DNA of 64,000 bases from Cunninghamia lanceolata (lineage: Eukaryota > Streptophyta > Pinopsida > Cupressales > Cupressaceae). Below are positions 22,012-31,933 of this stretch, piece after piece. Where the stretch lies: contig BSBN01000781.1 of NCBI GenBank assembly GCA_027924645.1, positions 2,046,001 to 2,110,000 of the forward strand. Direction: 5' to 3'. The notes beneath the pieces are model-generated. The model had not been told where the DNA came from, searched no databases, and worked only from the letters and a program-made list of their open reading frames with translations. The stretch's first letter is position 1; the number at the start of each line of letters is the position of its first letter. A program made the translations under genes and the position numbers.

Positions 22012-22057
22012 AAAGGAAAATTCTGGTTTTTCCTTTTTGGTGGCCCTGGGCCACCAA
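22012..22057 (+). other. Two back-to-back perfect hairpins after TRG gag
   Basis: AAAGGAAAA (22012-22020) pairs with TTTTCCTTT (22028-22036) around a 7-base loop. With no spacer, TTGGTGGCC (22037-22045) pairs with GGCCACCAA (22049-22057) around CTG. Both stems are 9 bp without mismatch. They begin 20 bases after the gag stop. A role in RNA packaging, dimerisation or 3' processing is only a guess. Confidence 0.75.
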
Positions 22058-22102
22058 GTATTTTTTAATAATGTGTTTTGTAATGTAGGTTGTTGCAATT
22101 TT

Positions 22103-22179
22103 GACTCTGTAGCCCAATGGATAAGGGACTAGTCTGCATCCCAGAGATCTGAAGTCCTCGCCATGCCTACAAGAGGCAT
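22103..22179 (+). other. tRNA-Arg-like segment before TRG 3' LTR (not a functional tRNA)
   Basis: GACTCTGTAGCCCAATGGAT (22103-22122) followed by AAGG matches the 5' half of a plant tRNA-Arg: acceptor strand GACTCTG, and a perfect internal A-box (TAGCCCAATGG fits TRGYNNARNGG). The anticodon arm and the B-box are not recognisable. A 6-bp hairpin, ATGCCT/AGGCAT, follows at 22163-22179. GACTCTG is also what the primer site carries (CGACTCTG at 20256-20263; CAACTCTG at 20082-20089). Confidence 0.5.
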
Positions 22180-22199
22180 CCGTCCCCAGACAGAGCTTG

Positions 22200-24641
22200 T
22201 GTTAGTACCTAAATATGTATATGCAGGCCCCTTCCCAAAAATCCAAAAAATTCTGACACTTTCGGCCTTTGCAGTTGTAAAAAATGCAAAAAATTAGTTA
22301 AGATGTAGGTGTCTTTGTATATACAAGGTTGTTTGTATATACATGCAGGTAAAATGTGCATTGGCGGGTTAGAAATCTCCATCGGCCTTTGAAAAAATCA
22401 ATTATATGCATATCGGGCTTTGAAATGTGCATATACAAAGGGAGAATCTTTTGCAGATTCCCCGAATATTCCCAATTTGTATATCGGGTTGCATGTAGAC
22501 ATACAAGTGAAAAATATACAATGGCAGAATATACATCAAAGATTCCTTGAAGATGTCATCGTTGTATTGAGCAGGCAGGAATGCATGTGTGTCCAAAATA
22601 CATTGAGTCTTATACGATGAAAAATATACAAGGGTCCACCGCAACATGCAAGGTGAACAATGCAGCAAAGGTATATACATTTGGTGGGCTCCACAAGGTT
22701 GTATGTGCAATCGCTTGTAGGTTTGCATATATAAGGGGATTTGCATGTATGATTCCAGGATGTGCAAAGCGGACGCGACAGGAAGGTTAAATGCATTGGT
22801 GAAGTGTTTGAAGTCCGTGGTTGTATGGTAGGCTTGTATGTTCCCAATGCATATTCGAACATACAAACAAAATTATACATTGCGATGATGCAAGCCGAAC
22901 CCGATAACAAATCAATTTTGTTCTATAAGTGCTTGGTGTCCATGCCTTGCATGTTTGTGTGCTTGTATGTATGGCCATATACATTAGATGAGATACAAGC
23001 CAGATTTCAGTGCAGTTTCAAAGTGTTTTATATTTTTTGAAATCCCTGGCTTGTATGTAGCAGTTGTATGCACATATACAATGAGGATATGCAAGGAAGA
23101 GGGATGCAAGCTGGACCCGATTAGAATTTTGATTTGTTCTATAATAGTTTGGGGTCTGCCTTGTATGGTGAACGGTTGTATATGCATTTGCCCTTGCATA
23201 TACAAAAGGTTTTTAAAAGCATAAATCAGACGATTGTATATGAGCATGCATATACAAGGGGTGAAAAGGCAAAATAGTGAGAGCAAAAGTCAATGATAAA
23301 AACATAAGGTGCCTACATGGCATGTTCTCAGTGGTTGGTGACTTTCAGAGCGTGTTTCGAGTCGTAGATCTCAATGACGGGAGTAGATCAACAGCTGGTT
23401 TTGTATTTTACTGCAGCGATGGGTTTCTTTGTATCTATGGCTGCGTTTGGGCTGGAAAAACTCCAAAGACACACCACTGAGGATCTGCGGGTAGCTGAGC
23501 AATAATGGTGACATTTGTAGGATTTGGGTCGATGATGGACAGGTCAACCACTGATTTTATGAAAGAAGATCTTCAGATGGTGAATCAAATCCCGAGCCCA
23601 CCTACTTTCTTCCTCTGCTTCCCAGCTGCATTCAATTTTAAGCACCAATCTGAAGATGCATTGTATCTGGCGAATTCTTGAGTTGACCGTTGTAATTTTG
23701 TTGAGTACACAATCTTGGTATAAAAGCCAAACTGTGTTACTCATTGTGTTGGTTGAAGACTTGGGCAATTTTTTGTGTGAATAACAAAAAATAGAGCATT
23801 TCCTGTTTGTTTTATCTCTGTGGTGTTTATGTGTTGCATCTATAATGTATCTTGCACATATGTTCAGTTTCTTGCAATTGTGTATGAAAAATGCATTATT
23901 GCATGTATTTATCTGTCTGTCTCCACTTGTTGCATGCATTTTCTTCTTTTGAATTTGGTTGCTAAGGGTTTCTCAGATTCTAGGGTATAGTTTTGCTATA
24001 TCACATACTTGATCTCTAACTTCCATTCAAGGAGTGGATTAAATTGTTTTAGGTTAAGGTATGGAGAAGAATGTATGTCAACTGGGATATCTATAAGTAT
24101 GGATAGTTAAATATCTTTTCTTGGGTGGTGTTTGTAAGGCAAGCATCAAATTTGACCCCCTAAAACTCAAATCACAGTTGGAAGCCATTCTCTTGTATAT
24201 GTCTATGCGACTCCTTGCCCTGAGATAGGCACCGTCTGCCCTTGAAGTAGTTATGATCCAAAACCCTTGTCTTGCATCTAAACCATCAAACCGACCATTC
24301 CATAATTTCAACCTGTTAGTTGTAGGAGTAGAATTAGGAACCCCTTGCATACTCTCATCCATAACTAGACACACATGTCCAAGAGTGTTGCTAAACTTGT
24401 GATTTGTCATTCAAATCTTGGTCCATACATGAGAGTATTCTACCTATTATCACAAAGCTAAATCTTCATGTCATTGGGTGCGTCAATGTTACATCTTTAG
24501 TAAATAGGGACACCCCCCTTGGTGTGGCAGAACCAGAAGTGAAGGGGAGGTAGCTCACGCAACCTCTTATATTCGTTGGCCGAATATGCCTGTGCATTGG
24601 AACTGGCAAACCCACTGCTGATTCGGAAATAAATACCAACA
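22200..24641 (+). repeat. TRG 3' LTR
   Basis: TGTTAGTACCTA...AATACCAACA, 2442 bp, the partner of 17620-20076. It is immediately followed by the GAACC target duplication. The bases before it (CGTCCCCAGACAGAGCT) are not an obvious polypurine tract. TATA box at 23719-23726. Confidence 0.95.
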
Positions 24642-24699
24642 GAACCCATGAAACTTCTCTTGTTACTGTGAAGCCTAGCGACCTCCATAATTTACAACA

Positions 24700-26052
24700 T
24701 TTGGATATTTTCTACCACAATCTTCACCTAAAGATTAAGCATGTTACTCTTCATCTCATGTCTTCATGCTGAGGCATCAACACCATTCTTTTGGAAGGGG
24801 TGAAAGATTTTCATTAAAGCTCCTCCTGAGCCAAAGCTCTAATCTTAGTTTCCAGAGGAAACATCTGCACCTGATGCTGATACAGGCTCATCTTTAATCT
24901 TTGATGCATTCTTCTTTATCCAAATCTATTTCATTTCCTTCTTGGTTTCTACTGGATCAAGCTTTTGTACTGGTTTATTCTTCTCTACTGGATTACCCTT
25001 CTTCATGTTTCTTCTTTTGATAAATTTGGCAATGTGTTTAGGTCTATTGTAGTTGTGGCATACAACATTCCTCTAACCTGTATTTCTTTGATTCATTCTA
25101 GATCTGCACTGATTATCTTTATGCCCAAATCTATCTCATGTATAATAGTAGCCATTGAAAAATTGAACTATTCTATCATTGTTATAGTCATTCCTCATTT
25201 GACTTATGCACTCACTAGCTCTATGTCCCATATTATTGCATGCATAACACCTAATAGAGCTCTAAATCAGTTTACTTCTCCATTCAACAGCTCCATGACC
25301 AACTTTATTGCATGTAAAACATTGACCAGAGAAAGATGGAACATTTTGATTCCTTCTACTTCTACATTCTATTACTTTGTGTCCATACTTATTACAAAAA
25401 TAACAAAAATCATTGAAAGATGGGTACCTCTGAGCATTTGGTTGTCTGACCAGAGGTCTTCTGACTTTATTCTTTTGATTCCAGATTTGCTTGACATTGT
25501 TCCTCTGATTTGAAGTCTGATCTGATTTTGAACTTTCACCTTTTTCAAGCCCTAAACCCTCTTTATCATTTGGACTTTTCTGACTTGCAATCATTTCATC
25601 AAGATTTGTAGAACTCATCTTAAACTTGTCTTCAACCATCCTTGCCTTCTCTAGATCGGATCTCAGATTTGCAACTTCCTAACCAAGCCTTGAACATTCT
25701 TCTAATTTGCTTTCCACTACCGCATTAAGACATTCCTCAATTATTTTCCTTTCCTCAGCTTGCAGTTTTAGACTATTGATGGATTCATTTGCTTGCTTCA
25801 ATTGTTCACTAACTTCCTTATGCCTTATCTAAACCTTTTAACTTGCTCTCTCAATTTTCTGATGCATTCATCTACTTCTCTGACATTTTCCTTCAAGTCT
25901 TTGATTTCACCTTCAGTCCTTTCATGATATTCAAGAGCAGCATTAAGTTCTCCAGCTTTGTCAAGTATGTAGTCTTGTCTAATGTATTTAGTAGTAGGAA
26001 TTTCTTCCAGAGGAATAGGTAATCTTCTAGCACCCATGTGTTTAATCTCCAA
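24700..26052 (-). pseudogene. Copia-2 gag with five zinc-knuckle units, broken
   Basis: Read on the minus strand from about 26052, the N-terminal part is a charged, coiled-coil-like region (ALEYHERTEGEIKDLKENV). After further decayed coil sequence the C-terminal part (25639 to about 24700) carries five CX2CX4HX4C units in one frame. Unit 1 (25405-25364) is complete: CYFCNKYGHKVIEC. Unit 2 (25321-25280) ends in Trp instead of Cys. Unit 3 (25249-25208) is complete: CYACNNMGHRASEC. Unit 4 (25147-25106) keeps GHKDNQC but its two leading Cys positions read Tyr and a stop. Unit 5 (25060-25019) keeps CHNYNRPKH only. Stops are present in several places. Zinc knuckles bind the genomic RNA. TRG is inserted just after this gag, at 24641. 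A top-strand ORF at 24965-25513 is its shadow. Confidence 0.8.
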
Positions 26053-26090
26053 GATCTCCCTTGAGCAGTTAATCTTCTTCCAAAGGACTT

Positions 26091-26103
26091 GGCTCTAATA
26101 CCA
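26091..26103 (-). other. Copia-2 primer-binding site
   Basis: The minus strand reads TTGGTATTAGAGCC, one or two bases from the LTR end; it differs from the iMet-tRNA complement (TGGTATCAGAGCC) by one transition. Confidence 0.85.
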
Positions 26104-26105
26104 AT

Positions 26106-27677
26106 TATTGAACACCCAAAATACTAAGAGGGGGGTGAATCAGTATTGTGTTAAACCATTTAACATATTTAATTCCAATAAGGGAAATTGAGAATGAAGA
26201 AAACAACCATAACTCATAACACATAAACACCAGATCTACATGGAAAACCCAAGAAGCGAAAAACCATGGTGAGGATTAGCTCACAATATAAAGTAGTATC
26301 AACACTGAATTACAAAAGGCTCATTGCCGGAGGGCTTACTACCCAAAGGGCTCACTACCTAGGAGAAAGGCTCACTGCCCAAGGACTCACTGTCCTGAAA
26401 GAAAGAGATAGAAGAGGTGGATCACTACCAAAGTTGAACTATTATAATTGCATCTAACATATGCATGGAGTACAGTTCCAATGAATCTCTAAGTATTGAA
26501 ACAATATTCATCACATTGTTCTAAAATGTTAGACTCTACTACTCTGCATTCATTCAATTCACTTCCATAGGCACTTGTCACATCACACATTCACTCACTC
26601 TATTATTCACATCATATCCATTGCAATCACACTTGATCACAATCCCTTGACACTCATTTATATTGTCATCAACCTTGAGAACATTCTCCAAGGTCGGCAT
26701 CACATCTTAATCACATAACATTCAAAATAGGTCTAGACCTAAACATTCTCGTGGTGGAAAGGAATGAAGGAGGACCACAACACATCTTATCTTGGACCTA
26801 AATTCATCCAAGCACATTACTCCAGACTTTCAAAATCACCAAAGCAACTCCTTAATTAGTGTAAACACCCAAGGTCGTCCAAACTTGTGTTAACACAATA
26901 AACTTTTAAGTACACGCTTCCTCAAACCCAAATTCCATGAACATTCTGAAACATCCTGAAAACCAGCAAATTCCTCCGCAACAACTTTCACCTTACTAAA
27001 ATTCACACATGAGCATTCAAACAACTCTGTCATGCACTCGAACTCAAGAAATCAACTTTTGGAGCACCAAACCATGAATAACTTGAACTGAAGTAATATA
27101 TAAGCATTATAAGAACAAATCCATAACTGCAAGACCGAAAACCTCTTTGCAGAGAAATGCAGAGCAAACATTTCTCCCAGACGCTTCTACAACACTCAAA
27201 AACGTAGTCTTCATATTGTGAACACAACTTCCTCTGCACGACGAACTGGAGCACCAAATTTGGAATATAACTTCTTTGAACATCCTTGAACAACATATCC
27301 AAACCACAAAGATAGATCTTCAACATAGAAGAAATGTGGAGCAAACCCAGAGCACTACTTTGTTAAGCGAAATAGTCTCTCCAAAACACTATTTGCTTCA
27401 TTAATCAAATTTTCTCAAAAGAACTTGGAAACCAACCAACAGAAACATATTCTCATCTTTAGCACCTCTACAAAGCAACCACATCATCTTCAGCAAAGCA
27501 ACTCAACCAAATATCTCATACCATTACAACAATCTCATCTCAGAGACAGTATCCACTCAGCACTAACTACTCATACTCTTATACCACAAGCAACTCACAC
27601 AAATGACATAGTTGACACCAATGACAACATAAGCTTGTTGACATCAATGACAACACCAATTACACATACTTGCAATA
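26106..27677 (-). repeat. Copia-2 5' LTR
   Basis: Top strand TATTGAACACCC...CTTGCAATA, 1572 bp. Both terminal dinucleotides carry a decay mutation compared with the TG...CA ends of the 3' LTR. The right side is followed by the target duplication GGTTA at 27678-27682. Confidence 0.93.
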
Positions 27678-27682
27678 GGTTA

Positions 27683-28695
27683 CTCCACAACTATTATAGT
27701 TTCCTATGCTAGATGGACAAATTAACTTGTCTAGATTAACTCCCCTTCAGAAGCTACAACTAGGAGACATGCCCCAGTCCACTGCAAGACAAGAGATTCT
27801 GTAGAAACAAGTGGAAGGATTTAAAGTACTGGAAGAGGCAATCAAGCTAATATAGGAAGAATTACCTGAGGCAAAAAGAGATCCATCCTTGCCACCTACT
27901 CAGCAAATGAAGTTTATGTTGGAGTCTTTTAAGGCTCATTCATCTTACCTTGAGAAGCAAGCTAAGTTGAAGATAACTAAGCAGATAAATAATAAAAGAT
28001 TAGCTGATGCCTCTACTAGATGTGCTAAGGCACAAAATAATTTGCAAGAAAATGTAAAAAAAATTCAAAAATGCATAGAGGATGCCAAAGTTATGTATCA
28101 ATTTTGTTTGAATTGGCCTGCAACTAGTAAAAGCATAAAAGATCAAGTTGACTCTATTGATTCGCAACTAATTCAAGCGGCCAAGGTATATGATGCTTTG
28201 AAAGATAAAGATGGATCCATTAGGGTCAAAATAGAAAATCTCCATACTCAGTTAAAGTAGCTCCTTGATCAAAGGAAGTAGGTAAAGAATGCAATTGGAC
28301 AATTGAGAGTAGTGAGTATGAGACTAGTAGTTTTGACTGGCATTCTGATAGAAGCTGAAAATGTTGCACAAAAAGTGAAGGTGCCAACCACTCAAGAGGA
28401 AGCAAAAGATTTATACATTCATTTTGAAAGTCAATTGCATATATTATCTTTTGTAAAGAAGAACTAAGACACTTTCCCAGTTGAAGGTGATCTATAAGAA
28501 CGTTCTACCTTCCATGTAAATAGAAAAATCTATGAAGGTAAGAAAATTTTTGATGATTTTGTAGATATGTGGAAGAATAAGTTAGGAGTAATAAGTGATA
28601 GGAAATCTATATATATCATCTATGTATATCTTAAGGTAAATGAAGAACCATTTTTTGCTAACTTTAGTTTTGAAGAAATAGAGACTACTCCTTAG
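27683..28695 (+). pseudogene. X third ORF, segment 3 (unknown, coiled coil)
   Basis: The protein of X resumes after Copia-2, in a frame that differs from segment 2, so a small indel lies near the junction. It reads LSRLTPLQKLQLGDMPQST, then a long helical region: FMLESFKAHSSYLEKQAKLK, NNLQENVKKIQKCIEDAKV and KDQVDSIDSQLIQAAKVYDA. The 123-codon stretch 27889-28260 is free of stops. Breaks are TAGs at Gln-like positions (for example K-stop-LLDQRK at 28258-28260) and two TAAs later on. The ORF ends at TAG 28693-28695, which is itself the start of a TAGGGGGAG purine tract, so coding runs right up to the plus-strand primer region. Function unknown; a structural, env-like or particle-associated role is possible. 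Confidence 0.6.
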
Positions 28696-28859
28696 GGGGA
28701 GTTGGTTGATAAAAGGTGATAAGAAATATTCAGACAGGGGGAGCCTACTTCCTTTTGCTAGAACAGAGGGAGACCACTAGTCCTTTACCATTGATGTCAA
28801 AGGGGGAGAAATAGATACATATCAAGTCAAATGTTGCCATCAATGACAAAGGGGGAGAT
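28693..28859 (+). other. X polypurine-tract cluster
   Basis: GGGGGAG occurs four times: about 28696, 28737, 28803 and 28851, the last being AAAGGGGGAGAT immediately before the LTR. Repeated purine tracts between the last ORF and the 3' LTR are a known feature of Sirevirus-type copia elements. Confidence 0.8.
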
Positions 28860-30959
28860 TGTTGCATATGTATTTTCATTGATGTCAACAGTGTGATGTT
28901 CAGTGATAGATAGGATTGCATATTTGTCAACAGTGCTAAAGGTTGGAAGTGGAAGTGATGATCAGTTGATGAGATGCCAAAGGATAGTGATGGCTAAGGG
29001 AGAATGTTATGAGATAGAGAAGCAAAGTGATTAGTATATGCTAAGGTGATCAGAGAAGAAGATAAAGGAGTAATAAAGAGATGGATTAGAGAAATTGTGA
29101 AGTAAAGGGTAAGATGATGAATGTCATGTACTATGTATACTGATTGGATCAGTATCATCTATACATAGTTGTACCCTATCTTCTGAAGTTCATGCAGAGG
29201 TAAAAGTTGTGAGTAGAACAATGTGCTAACATGAAGATTCTTGTTTTGTTGGAAGGAGTTGTGTTTGATGTTGAGAATGAAGTCTCTAGTGTGGTGAATA
29301 TTGTATTTCTTGCCTACTGAGGAAAGGCATTGCTTTAGTCTTGAAAGAAAGATTCAGGAGGTCCAAGGCACTAGAGTTTGCACTGAAGCAGCTCAGGAGA
29401 ATGCTCTGCATTCCTCCATATTTGAAGGTATGGCCTTGCATCTTGGAAGTTATTCAGAGATAAGTATGAAGTTTGTATGTTCCTAATTTCAGAGCTTGGA
29501 CGTTACCGCAGAAGATTCTAGAGCTCGCAAAGTGAAGATAAAGGTTCAAAATGATTGCAGTCAGGAGGTGTTAGAGAAGTGCTCTACATTTCTCTACTTT
29601 TGAAGATGAGGTCCTACGGTTTGAAGGATGATTAGTTATAGATGATAATATTATTATATTCAAGTTTTAGTTGTTTTGATGCACCATAGAAGTTCCTTGG
29701 AGTCAATAGAACAAAGACATATCATGTTGCTGATTAGGGTTGTCTGGAGGAGAAAGCAAAAGACACCACATTTCACTGTAGTTCATCTTTTGGCTTTGTT
29801 GTTTTGAGGATAAGTTCAGATATTCTATATGTTTTTTCATCTCATGTTTTAGGTGTTGAAGTGCACCGAAAGTTGGTTTTTCAATGCTCTATCTCTAGAC
29901 CGTGTGATCAATGTTTGTAAGTGATGCTAGGCTCAGTTTCTATTTGTTTGTGCCAGAAAAAAAACATATATTTTAGAGGAAGGATTGTTTGAGAAGGTCT
30001 GTGTAAGTCTTAAGCTACTTGAATGATGATCCGTATGATGTTAATTGGTCCCTCCAGTACTGCTTTAGGTCTAGAGCTATTTTTTGGAATGATAAATGTT
30101 TTCTAGGTTAACTTCATGTGTTTTGATGATCCCACCAGATGTTTTGAAGTGTATGCCAACTTAGAAGAATGTGTTAAAGAATGAATAGGTCATGGTTATC
30201 ATTTGGATTGAAGTGCATTGGATTTCTACATCTTTTGGATGCCGACTTGGTATGGACTTTACATGTTTCTTGCTACACGTTTCATCTTGGCTGACCAAGG
30301 AGAAAAATTTTGAAGCTTATAGAGGATATAAATGTAAAATCAAAGTTGTTGAGTGAAGTATGAGTTAGGTGTTGTGTGATTCCATTAATAATGTGCAAAA
30401 TAATTTACCGTAAAAGTAGGATTTATCATGAAATATGGACAAGATCAGTTTGATAAAATAGGATATTGTTGCAGAGGCAAGTGTTGGTGAAGTAATGATG
30501 TAGAAGAGTTTCTGAAGTTGTTTGGTTCTGGTAGTGGCTAACATTGTAGTTGTGCAGAAGTTGAAGTGATCAATAGAAGGTTGGAGTAGTCAATTTTTTG
30601 TGAAAAGATTAGTTGAGTCAGAGAAGTGTTGTATTACAGTGGTTGAAGATTCTTTGTAAAATTGTTAGTGTTGCATTTGTTCAGGAAGTTGCAGCTTCCT
30701 ATGGGTTGTAGCCCATAAATGTTAATGTAATCATGTTTTATTTGTGAGACTAGATTTGGACAACAGATCCAAGCAACTTGCTCACCATGGTTTTTCCATT
30801 CTAGGGTTTTCTATATAAATCTTGTGTTATGGATGTGTGATTATGTGTTCATGTGTTTTTCATGTTTAAATGCTTAAGATAGTTTGAATGAAATTTAAAA
30901 GAAAAGAATGTGAATAAGTACTGATTCACCCCCCTCTCAATACTTCTGTGTGTTCAAAA
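28860..30959 (+). repeat. X 3' LTR
   Basis: It starts TGTTGCATATG right after the purine tract and ends in CACCCCCCTCTCAATACTTC then GTGTTCAAAA at about 30959, about 2.1 kb. The right end is set by where chromovirus RT resumes and is uncertain by two or three bases, because both sides are A-rich. The left LTR is outside the window. No gene lies in it. Confidence 0.75.
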
Positions 30960-31930
30960 AATTTATCATTGTTTATTTAGATGATATTTTGATTTTCAAT
31001 AAGACTTTTGAAGAGCATCAAATGAATGTGCAAAGAGTTTTTGAGAAGTTGAGGGAAGAGAAGTGTATGATTAATTTGAAGAAATGTAGTTTTGTGAAGG
31101 AGTTGGTGTATCTAGGATTTGTTATCTTAGGTGATGGTCTTAGAATGGATCCAGTGAAAGTGAGGGCTATTATTGAATGACCTACCCCAATGAGTGTTAC
31201 AGAGATATGATCTTTTCATGGTTTGGTAAGTTTTAATAGAAAATTTATCAAGAATTTTAGTAGCATTTGTGCACCCCTAACTGAGACAATGAGAGGGGAT
31301 AGAAAAGAGTTTAAATGGACTATAGAAGCAACAAAGAGTTTTGATACATTGAATTAGAAAGTCACAAAGCAACCTATTTTTGCACTTCTAGATTTCAATA
31401 AGGTATTTCAGGTAGATTGTGATGCTAGTGGTAGTGCTATACGAGTTGTTTTGAATCAAGAAGGTAATCCCATTGCCTATTTCAGTGAGAAGATTAATGA
31501 TGCCAAGAAAAAGTATTATGTTTATGATCAGGAGTTTTATGCTATAGTTTATGCTTTAAAGAAATGGAGGCATTATTTGTTTCCAAAAGAATTTGTTTTA
31601 TATATTGATCATTAAGCTTTGTAATATCTTAATAGTCAAGGAAAGTTAAATCAAAGGCACTTAAAATGGGTTGAGTTTTTGCAAAGTTATACTTTTGTTT
31701 TGAAGCATAGGAGTGGGAAGTCCAACAGAGTTGTAGATGCCTTAAGTAGAAGGCAAATTTTTTTGACAGAGATAAAGATAGAGGTTGTTGGGTTTAATGA
31801 ACTTAAGAATTTGTACCCTGAAGATCCAAACTTTGTAGAGGCCTAGAAAGATTTTTTGGAACATGTTACCCTGGATAGGACGAGATGGTTAGATTACATA
31901 ATCCAAGATGGTATGTTGTTTAGAAGAAGC
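30960..31930 (+). pseudogene. G2 unit a RT end and RNase H, broken
   Basis: The X insertion cuts RT just before the active site, and the gene resumes with [14 protein letters not shown]; the YLDD box is at 30974-30985. KCSFVKELVYLGFVILG (RT end) and FQVDCDASGSAIRVVLNQEG with IAYFSEKI (RNase H with its Asp) follow. Stops include TGA at about 31178 (E-stop-P, where Trp is usual), TGA at about 31208 and TAA at 31614. These are G-to-A or C-to-T type changes and include TAA and TGA, unlike G1. The N-terminal half of this unit lies left of X, outside the window. Confidence 0.88.
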
Positions 31931-31933
31931 TAG

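Larger units (their letters stand above)
17620..24641 (+). mobile_element. TRG: gag-only (TR-GAG type) LTR retrotransposon
   Basis: Two direct LTRs (17620-20076 and 22200-24641) bound a 2.1-kb interior. GAACC is present directly outside both ends (17615-17619 and 24642-24646), proving a single complete insertion. The interior has a tRNA-Arg-type primer site, one Gag ORF and a structured 3' region, but no protease, RT, RNase H or integrase. It therefore must be mobilised in trans. Its LTRs share motif order with G1, a Tat-like element with a full pol, which makes the G1 family the natural helper. TRG is inserted in Copia-2. Confidence 0.95.
14076..27677 (-). mobile_element. Copia-2: copia-like element lacking visible pol, with nested TRG
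   Basis: The two LTRs (14076-15679 and 26106-27677) flank the element, and GGTTA occurs directly outside both (14071-14075 and 27678-27682), so the boundaries are firm. It reads on the minus strand: 5' LTR, iMet-type primer site, gag with five zinc-knuckle units, then a decayed acidic ORF, then polypurine tract and 3' LTR. Without the TRG insertion the interior is about 3.4 kb, and I could not find integrase, RT or RNase H in it. It would need enzymes from a relative. Confidence 0.88.
11142..30959 (+). mobile_element. X: copia-type element with a third ORF, 3' part (interrupted three times)
   Basis: After removing Copia-1, the solo LTR and Copia-2, the segments 11142-11980, 13379-14075 and 27683-30959 form one plus-strand element. 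It has an ORF of about 814 codons that ends in a polypurine tract, then four GGGGGAG blocks, then a 2.1-kb 3' LTR. The left part, including pol if there was any, is beyond the window. The LTR end (GTGTTCAAAA) resembles the Copia-2 LTR end (GTGTTCAACA). X itself is inserted in the RT gene of chromovirus G2, which resumes at 30960. Confidence 0.75.

Noticed and set aside
22103..22179. A functional tRNA-Arg gene
   Set aside because: Only the acceptor strand and A-box fit; the anticodon arm does not pair and there is no GGTTCGA-type B-box.
24965..25513. A 182-codon plus-strand ORF
   Set aside because: It is the complement of the zinc-knuckle part of Copia-2 gag on the minus strand; the minus-strand reading has the motifs.
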